Shown: piece after piece, positions 19,775-26,070 of the stretch
How the letters are laid out: the number at the start of each line of letters is the position of its first letter
Numbering within the stretch: the stretch's first letter is position 1
Assembly: GCA_030267965.1 (NCBI GenBank)
Contig: BRYA01000295.1
Location: 1 to 26,070, forward strand
DNA: 26,070 nucleotides
Reading direction: 5' to 3'
DNA from: Triparma columacea
Taxonomy: Eukaryota; Sar; Bolidophyceae; Parmales; Triparmaceae
The notes under the pieces: model-generated
Seen by the model: the letters and a program-made list of their open reading frames with translations, nothing else
What the model was told of the DNA's origin: nothing
The model's database searches: none
Program-made: the position numbers and the translations under genes

Positions 19775-22700
19775 ATGGCAAGTACGGATGAGTGCGAGTA
19801 CAAAGATCGGCATGTGTTTGTTTTGCTGATCACGGCCTATTTGGGGATTACCTTTGTTCTCATGGTAATGACGAAGTATTGTTGTTCAAAGGGCAAAGAT
19901 GAACGCTTTAAGAAGGACCGGATGATGTATACGGAGTATATGGGGCGGTGTCCTATTCTAGCGTTCCTCCTGGGCCTTATACTTCTTGCCGCTGGGAGTT
20001 TTCTGGCTATCTTTACACCATGCTTCTCCATTAGATCCTTTGCAATCGACAAGAACACCGAAAACTACATCAAGTCGGAGAACGCCGCTACCGATGCGTA
20101 CGATGCGCTTTATGCAGCAATTTCTGAGAACGATGAGTCGAACGGATGGCCCTATGATAAACGCAGGTTGCAGGAATCGGGACATGCCTCCTCCCATCTG
20201 TCCAACCTTGACATTTTAACCGCGGAGGTTGACTACGATTACGATTACAACTTAGACGATTACAACTTAGACGATTACAACTTAGACGATTACAACTTAG
20301 ACGCGGGCTCTTCTATTTCCCGGGAGTTAACCGCGTCTGCGAAGGACGCTAGGCTCACCTTCGTATACCTAGAGAAGAAGCGCCCTTCCAACGTTTTCAC
20401 AGAGGTCAACTTGAGAGTCATCCGTGATTTCGAAAGGAGTGTGCAAGCGCTTCCCAATTACGACAAGTACTGCCGGAAGGAGTCTTACTACTCCAAGGAC
20501 TATGTCAATGATGACAACCAATGTGCCACTCAGGCCTCCTCGGTGACGCCTTGGTTCTTTGTTGGTGAGGACAGTGGTTCGTCTCTCCTTGACATTGATG
20601 ACACGCTCAAAACCATGGCACAAAACGGGATTGTCACTTTCATGGACGTATACTTCTCGCTTGATCACCGGGTTTCCAACCTCACCCGCTCCACGTTCTG
20701 GTTTGAGTACGAGAAGGTGAGAAGAAGCATGGAGGGTTGCTACGCCGTGAACCACCCCAGGGTTGCTACACCCGTGAACCACCCATCACCCACATAATTT
20801 TTCTAACCACGCTACCAAACCGAAACCAACCGCAGGATGACCTTAGCGGGTACCAGGATTGGCTAACAAAGACAGTCGTTCCTCATGCCAGGGCCTTCAA
20901 CCCCCCATCGGCAACCTTCAAGCCACTCTACTACTCAACAGGTTTCCTCTTTGACTGGGAAGTAGACGAGGCGGTATATTCGGACGCCATGTTTTCCGGT
21001 CTGTCCTTCGTGGCGGTCCTGATATTTGTCTACCTTCACACCAGATCCGTTCTCATAGCTCTTTTCGGGATGCTTGGCGTCACTATATCTGTCCCTATCA
21101 CGTTGTGGCTCTACCGAGACGTGCTTGAAATCAACCATATATCGCTCCTTAATTTCCTTTCACTCTTCGTTATCATGGGAATCGGTGCTGACGACATATT
21201 CGTCTTCGTCGACACGTGGGAAGTTGTGGGGAACGAGGACCCTGCTCTCTTGGATGATGTGCCAGCAAGGCTGGGTCGCACTTTCTCGCGCGCATGCTCC
21301 GCCATGCTCGTCACCTCAGCTTCCACGGCTGCAAGCTTCTTTGCCAACATCGTTTCTACTTTGCCAGTCATTAAGGAGTTCGGGATATTCATGGGCCTCG
21401 TGGTTACTGTCAACTTTATTACCGTGCTCATCTTCTTTCCTACCCTCGTAATCTTCCAAGAGAAGCTGAACTGCTGCTTCGGGCTGTGCGGGTGCGGGAA
21501 GAAGAAGAAGCGCGTCGGTAGCAAGGCGAGAGGTGGCACTTTTGCTCGCGCAGGAAGCGGTGGTTCCCCGCGTTCCTTCACCGATGATTTGGAGAGTGAT
21601 TTGCGGGAGGTGAGAAACGCCGAGGATTGGAGAGAAGTATTTCCCTCGGATTGGAGAGAAGTATTTCCCTCGGATTGTAGAGAAGTATTTCCCTCGGATT
21701 GTAGAGAAGTATTTCCCTCGGATTTGAGAGAAGTATTTCCCCTCCCCAGCTAATTCCCTCCCCACCCCTCGCGCACGCGCTCACGTCTCAGGCTCGAAAT
21801 ATGAGCGCTGCCTACGCTACGGTGCCTGGTACACCCCAAAATACCCCCCGCGATGGAGCAGCTTCTATCTGGGGACCTTCAAACCAGCCGAAACCACCGA
21901 TGCAAGCCTTGAGAGAATCAGAGCAAACGCGCAGAAGTTTCGGTCAATCCCTAGCATCCTTGTTCGGCGTGAGCAACCGCGATCAAAAAGTCAACTATGA
22001 CAGGGAATCGTTCAAAATACGGAAGGAGGATGGGTGGTCTCTCGTCGATCGCTCGTTCCACAACTACTGGGCTCCCATGACATACAAGGCCAGGTTCCCG
22101 ATTCTCTTCTTTACTTTCGCTGTGATTATTTTGGCTGGGATTGCTTCAGTCCTTAACGTAGGTGAGAACAGACAGGCCCCCATAACAACACCAGGCGACC
22201 TCATCATTCTAACCAATGGGCCCAACTTCTCTGCGACTCGCTTCGCTCGTCGCTTCGGTAGAAACTGCGGAGAAGGCACCATCTTTTTTTCCTGAGAGCC
22301 ACAATTTGGGTCTTCTTGAGATTGTGAATAACGAGCTTGTGGCATCCAAGTATGCCAACATTGACCTAGGCGACCAAATAGATTGGGGTTTGATAAATAA
22401 TGGGGGGGGCGGGGGAGGGGGAGGCGGAGGGGGAGGGGGCGGAGGAGATACCCCGAACCCCGTATTTTGCCCGAAAGATTCCTTCGACAGGGTTTGTTCC
22501 GCTAAGGGTACCTGCAACGCTCTCTCTGGCCAGTGCATCTGCTTCTCAGATTACACCGGAACAGATTGCAGCGTGAAAATTGAAGAGACGCCTGTACTGG
22601 AGCGTGGAAACATTGTTTTGGACCCCACTCGCTTCTCTGTCTCCACCCTGTCTGAGATTGAAGATTCGACTGCCTTGATGACTTTGACAAATGACGGGGC

Positions 22701-25152
22701 AGTGGACCTGAATTACTACTTCTACGTTATGGTTTCTTCTGATGGGACCCCCACTTTCCTTGAGAACGATGATTCTTCCCTTCCAAGTTGGCTGTCGTTC
22801 TCGGAGAACTCCTACAGCGGCGTGGTGCCTGCAAACTCCGTTGAGAGAGTTGAAATGACTCTCTCTCCTGATAATCTCTCATCTGAAGATGATTGCGACA
22901 CAACTGACAAGACCTGCACCGGCGATTTCTCAGTGTACTTCTTCCACACCGGGAAGGACGCTGGAGATGTTGGTGAAAAAGTTCGAATACTATTCAGCCG
23001 CAAAACCGCTTCACCTACCGAAGCTCCCACGACGTCCCCGACTCCTGCTGCTGCAACGCCTGTTCCGACGACTTCGCCTACCAAAGCTCCCACGATCCCA
23101 TTGTGCAGAAATGGGGAGAAGGACGCTGACGAGACCGACGTTGATTGCGGCGGAAGCGAGTGTCCAGGTTGCGCAGTAGGCCAGGTATGCGTTGCTGCGT
23201 CGGACTGCAACAGCGAGAATTGCGACAGCGGAATTTGCGGTGGGGCCCCGACTGCGTCGCCGACTCCTGCCCCCACCGCTTCCAACTGCATGGACGGCGC
23301 GCAAAATGGTGACGAGACGGACGTCGATTGTGGGGGCCTTGACTGCCCTGGCTGTGGCTCCGCGGAGTCCTGCTTGGTGAACGGTGACTGCCTGTCGGGG
23401 AATTGCCTTTCAGACGGAAGCAACACTTGTGGGGATCCGACGTCCTCTCCCACTAGCTCCCCCACGACGTCCCCTACCACTAGCTCCCCCACGACGTCCC
23501 CTACGCTCTCGCCTACCTCCTCACCAACTGCAGCGCCGACCAAGGCACCCACTGTAACCTCCTGTTCAAACGGCTTGAAGGACAACATGGAGACTGGCAT
23601 CGACTGCGGTGGAGGTTACTGCAGGCCCTGTGTCACTGGGGACTCCAATAATTGTCTCGCTGACAGCGACTGCAGGTCTCAAACCTGCCTCTCCGGCAGC
23701 TGCGTCTCGGCCCCCACGGCTGCTCCGACTGAGTCGCCCACCTACTCTCCGACTGCGGCCCCCACCTCGTCCGCCCCGACTGTGGCCCCGACTGACGCCC
23801 CGACGAGCAACCCGACGATCGCTCCGACCATCGCCCCGACCGCAGCTCCGACCATCGCCCCGACTTCTGCGGACTGCAACGACCAGTACTGCTCCTTCCA
23901 CGGCCGCTGCTCGGAACTTATTTGCACGTGCTTCCCTGGATTCGTGGGCAGAGTTTGCGACGAGGTGGAGACCTTGGAGAAATCGAGTCAATTTGCGGTT
24001 GACGTGTACTGGGGAATCAAGGGCATTGACAGAGAGGACACAGACAGCGAAAATTACCCCATGGGGAAGCCTCTTTATGATGATATGTTCGACATCTCGA
24101 AACCCGAGGCCCAGATCTTCCTCCGCGACAGCTGCAGTTTTTTCAGGAACGCTAGCAGTGCCCTCGCTGTCTTCCCCGAGGGCTCCCACTGGTACTGCCC
24201 CATCGAGGTGTTTGACGCCTGGGTGACTTATAAGACGGGAGGGTTCAAGCGCATACCCATGGAGAAGGAGGATTTTATTGACGAGCTCAAGAATTTTATG
24301 TCGTACCAGTCAGTCAAGATTTGGGGGAAGAGATATGTTACGAACAAGTACCAAAATCATTTGGGGCTTGATTTCGAAAACAACGAGCTGTTCTGGGTTA
24401 GGATCGGGGTCGATACACTGCTTGAGGAGACCATGGGCAGCACTGAGGGGGAGGCGTACTATGATGCTTGGGAGGGTTTCATGGACGACCTGAACGCGCG
24501 CGCGCCCTCCAGCGTCGGAAAGGGTTCGATGACTCACTTTGTCTGGGTCAGGATCCAGACGGAGCTCTTGCTGATAAAGAGCACGATATCCGCCTGGGCG
24601 ATCTCCAACATATCCGCTTTCGTAGCGATCCTCTTCTTCACCAAGAATCTCTACATCGCCCTCTGCACTACCCTCTGCATCTTCTTCATAGTAATTTGCC
24701 TCGTCGGCGCCATGATCGCAGTAATGGGTTGGAAGATAGGCGCCATTGAGGCCCTTAGCGTTACAATCTTCGTCGGCATGGCCTGCGACTACTGCCTCCA
24801 CGTCGCCCACGCCTTCCGTCACAGCGATGCCCCCACCGGTCGGCTCCGGGTCAGGCAGGCTTTAACGATGGTAGGCAATGCGGTGCTGGGGGCGGCGGTG
24901 ACGACGACGGTGAGCTGCATATTTCTGCTGTTCTGTACCATCACGTTCTTCTTCAAGATGGGGATCGTGCTCATGGTCAACACGACTTGCAGCATCTACT
25001 TTGCGCTCGTGTTTTTCCCGAGCTTTTTATCGATGGGAAGGGGGGGGAGCAGGGAGGCGGGGCGGGGAGGTGGGGGAGGTGACAATGATATTATGAATTC
25101 CCCCGGTGAGGATGGTGAGATGGGCGGTGGTCTGGAGATGCATGACCTGTAG
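19775..25152 (+). CDS. Dispatched-like RND/SSD transporter with Cys-rich and EGF-like extracellular inserts
   Basis: Exons 19775-20716, 20836-21609, 21792-22161 and 22262-25152 join in phase to give 1658 residues. Two helices (about 14-34, 57-80) precede the first extracellular loop. A sterol-sensing-like helix bundle carries GIGADDIFVFVDTWEV (Asp433/Asp434). A later bundle carries GMACDYCLHVAHAF (Asp1538). Paired intramembrane acidic motifs of this wording are typical of Dispatched and related RND permeases, which use an ion gradient to move sterol-modified or lipid cargo. The second extracellular loop (about 700-1370) is greatly enlarged. It has a poly-Gly run, an EGF-like domain (CSAKGTCNALSGQCICF), three Cys-rich repeats of type C-x-(N/D)-G-x5-E-T-x2-D-C-G-G joined by Ser/Thr/Pro linkers, and a second EGF-like domain (CSFHGRCSELICTCFPGF). 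The cytoplasmic C-terminus is Gly-rich. Exon 1 contains a perfect (DYNLD)4 repeat. Confidence 0.88.
20243..20302 (+). repeat. Perfect 15-bp coding tandem repeat (4 units)
   Basis: GATTACAACTTAGAC is repeated four times without a mismatch and encodes (DYNLD)4 in the first extracellular loop of the Dispatched-like protein. Perfect identity, synonymous sites included, points to recent expansion. Confidence 0.97.
20730..20790. repeat. Imperfect 26-27-bp duplication in intron 1 of the Dispatched-like gene
   Basis: GGGTTGCTACGCCGTGAACC at about 20734 is followed by GGGTTGCTACACCCGTGAAC at about 20760, between the GTGAGA donor and the CCGCAG acceptor. Confidence 0.85.
21626..21743. repeat. 24-bp minisatellite (5 units) in intron 2 of the Dispatched-like gene
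   Basis: Five units of GATTGGAGAGAAGTATTTCC plus CTCG, with G/T variation, fill the intron between the donor at 21610 and the acceptor before 21792. The frame stays open through the array (DWREVFPS repeats) and stops at 21751, so retaining the intron would truncate the protein after the first half. Confidence 0.93.
22394..22447 (+). repeat. Coding G-tract (poly-Gly)
   Basis: A run of GGG/GGC/GGA codons encodes about 16 consecutive glycines just before the first EGF-like domain. The many G-runs could form a G-quadruplex. The frame continues on both sides. Confidence 0.85.
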
Positions 25153-25258
25153 TGACTTAAAATAATGCTTGTGTGTAGATTTACGAGAAAAAAGAAACCC
25201 AGTTTGTATTTCTTTCCCGGATTTTTTCCCCTTTCGTCTTTTATATTGTTGTGATAAT
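25153..25258. other. Convergent gap (Dispatched-like / FYVE-like genes)
   Basis: 106 bp, T-rich on the plus strand towards 25258. It should contain both 3' ends. No further feature was seen. Confidence 0.5.
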
Positions 25259-25966
25259 TTATTTTTTGGCTTTCCCATTAACCGTCGCGTTCTGCCTCGC
25301 GACTTTCTCTATGAGTTGGCAGTTGTCGCATACGCACGTCCCCGGGACCCTGCAGCTGGTGAGGTTGGAGTGTGTGGTCTTGCCGTGCTTGTGGCAGAAG
25401 GCGGACAAGCAACGGGCGCAGTGGTGGCGGTGACGGACAAAGTACTTGAACTGGAGTTGAGGTGGGGGGGGGGGAGGGGGGGGGGGTTAAAAAGCTTAGG
25501 AGGATAGAGTTTTGTTTATCAGTTTTCGCACCTTCTTCTCACACACGTTGCATCTCGTGTAGTCGTCCCAGCACCTTTCGTGGTTCCCTCCGGGTGACGA
25601 GTTCATGGAAAGCATATTCTTCCTCTCGTTGTAGTTGGGGTCTTGCGTGGGGGTGGAAATTGTGGGCGTCGAGTTTATCCCGGAATTCAAGGCGACAGAG
25701 TTGAAGGATGAGGGGGAGGAGGGGGTGGAGGTTATGGATGTCGATGAGGTCTTGGATGATTTAGATTTGAAGAATGACATCCTTCGTGATGTTGTATTGG
25801 CTGGGGGGGGGGGAGTGCCGCCTCCGCCCGAGCTGTCTTTTGGGGGCGTTGAGGGAGAGGATGATGAGGGGGGCGTAGCGGAGGACCCGAAATCGTAAAG
25901 CGAGTTGCTGCTGGTCTTGGGCGAAATACGACCCTTTGGTGACATGATGGATTTACGAAGCTCCAT
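25259..25966 (-). CDS. Small FYVE-like zinc-finger protein
   Basis: Exons 25966-25532 and 25450-25259 join in phase 0 to give 208 residues. The first about 120 residues are Ser/Pro/Thr-rich and probably disordered. The finger starts at WDDYTRCNVCEKK (Cys139, Cys142) and continues across the splice with FKYFVRHRHHCARCLSAFCH (Cys156, Cys159, Cys164), KH (His167) and CVCDNC (Cys186, Cys189). The R-x-HHC-x2-C core and final C-x2-C match FYVE fingers, which bind phosphatidylinositol 3-phosphate on endosomes. The usual fourth-pair second Cys appears to be His167. The donor GTGCGA is weak, but the junction rebuilds the C-x2-C-x3-F spacing of the family. A CAG acceptor-like site 13 bp before the ATG (TTTTCGCAG) suggests a further upstream exon, possibly beyond the window. 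Confidence 0.78.
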
Positions 25967-26070
25967 GTGTTTCGCAAAGCTGCGAAAAGGGCGTGTGGTA
26001 GTGGTGGGGGGGGGCAGCGGTTAGTGATCAACCTAGCTTGTCCTTATCGCTCTCTTGTCCTCCCCTCCCC
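25967..26070. other. Window edge upstream of the FYVE-like gene
   Basis: It contains a G-rich run near 26007-26016 and a 7-bp inverted repeat (TTTCGCA at 25970, TGCGAAA at 25981). The minus strand is pyrimidine-rich before a CAG and could be an intron end. No coding frame is supported. Confidence 0.3.

Overview
This is a eukaryotic chromosome end. The first 68 bases are the C-rich strand of a TTAGGG telomere, followed by about 600 bases of G-poor subtelomeric repeat. After that come eight densely packed protein genes, most of them split by short introns whose donors are mostly GTGAG. The mix of genes points to a unicellular alga or protist. It includes a giant START-like/polytopic membrane protein, a Dispatched-like permease with Cys-rich and EGF-like inserts, and Thr/Pro linkers. 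From memory of similar proteins I suspect a stramenopile, perhaps the bolidophyte/Parmales (Triparma) lineage, but the sequence alone does not prove this.

Layout. 1-68 telomere; 69-667 subtelomeric repeats. 668-9530 (minus): one giant gene of about 2621 codons. It has a 7.3-kb last exon carrying four START-like lipid-binding modules and two copies of a polytopic membrane module that resembles XK-related scramblases. Its N-terminal part is assembled from a 421-nt exon and four tiny tandem exons (33, 33, 45 and 33 nt) that are duplicates of one another. 9535-10150: a 307-bp tandem duplication that probably holds duplicated 5' UTR exons of that gene. 10338-12391 (plus): a class-3 (DAGL-like) lipase. 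12477-13924 (plus): a tail-anchored UBC6/UBE2J-type ubiquitin-conjugating enzyme. 14199-15497 (minus): a WDR55-like WD40 protein. 15756-18065 (plus): a bacterial-type DUF2779 protein (RecB-like Fe-S nuclease plus DEDD exonuclease-like domain) with a C-terminal SAP domain. 18113-19605 (minus): a secreted L-type lectin. 19775-25152 (plus): a Dispatched-like RND/SSD membrane protein. 25259-25966 (minus): a small FYVE-like zinc-finger protein.

How the genes relate. There is no operon logic. Genes 1/2, 4/5 and 6/7 are divergent pairs sharing upstream regions of about 170-260 bp. Genes 3/4, 5/6 and 7/8 converge with 47-274 bp between stop codons. A loose membrane-lipid theme (START/XK-like protein, DAG lipase, Dispatched-like permease, FYVE-like finger) may be coincidence.

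The best candidates for something undescribed are the symmetric microexon array feeding the giant START/XK-like protein, the domain architecture of that protein, the eukaryotic DUF2779-SAP nuclease, and the introns. Nearly every longer intron carries its own minisatellite, and introns of two genes share a CTCGCTTCGCTCG-type motif near the 3' splice site. All exon models were built by hand from splice consensus, phase agreement and protein continuity; no transcript data were available.
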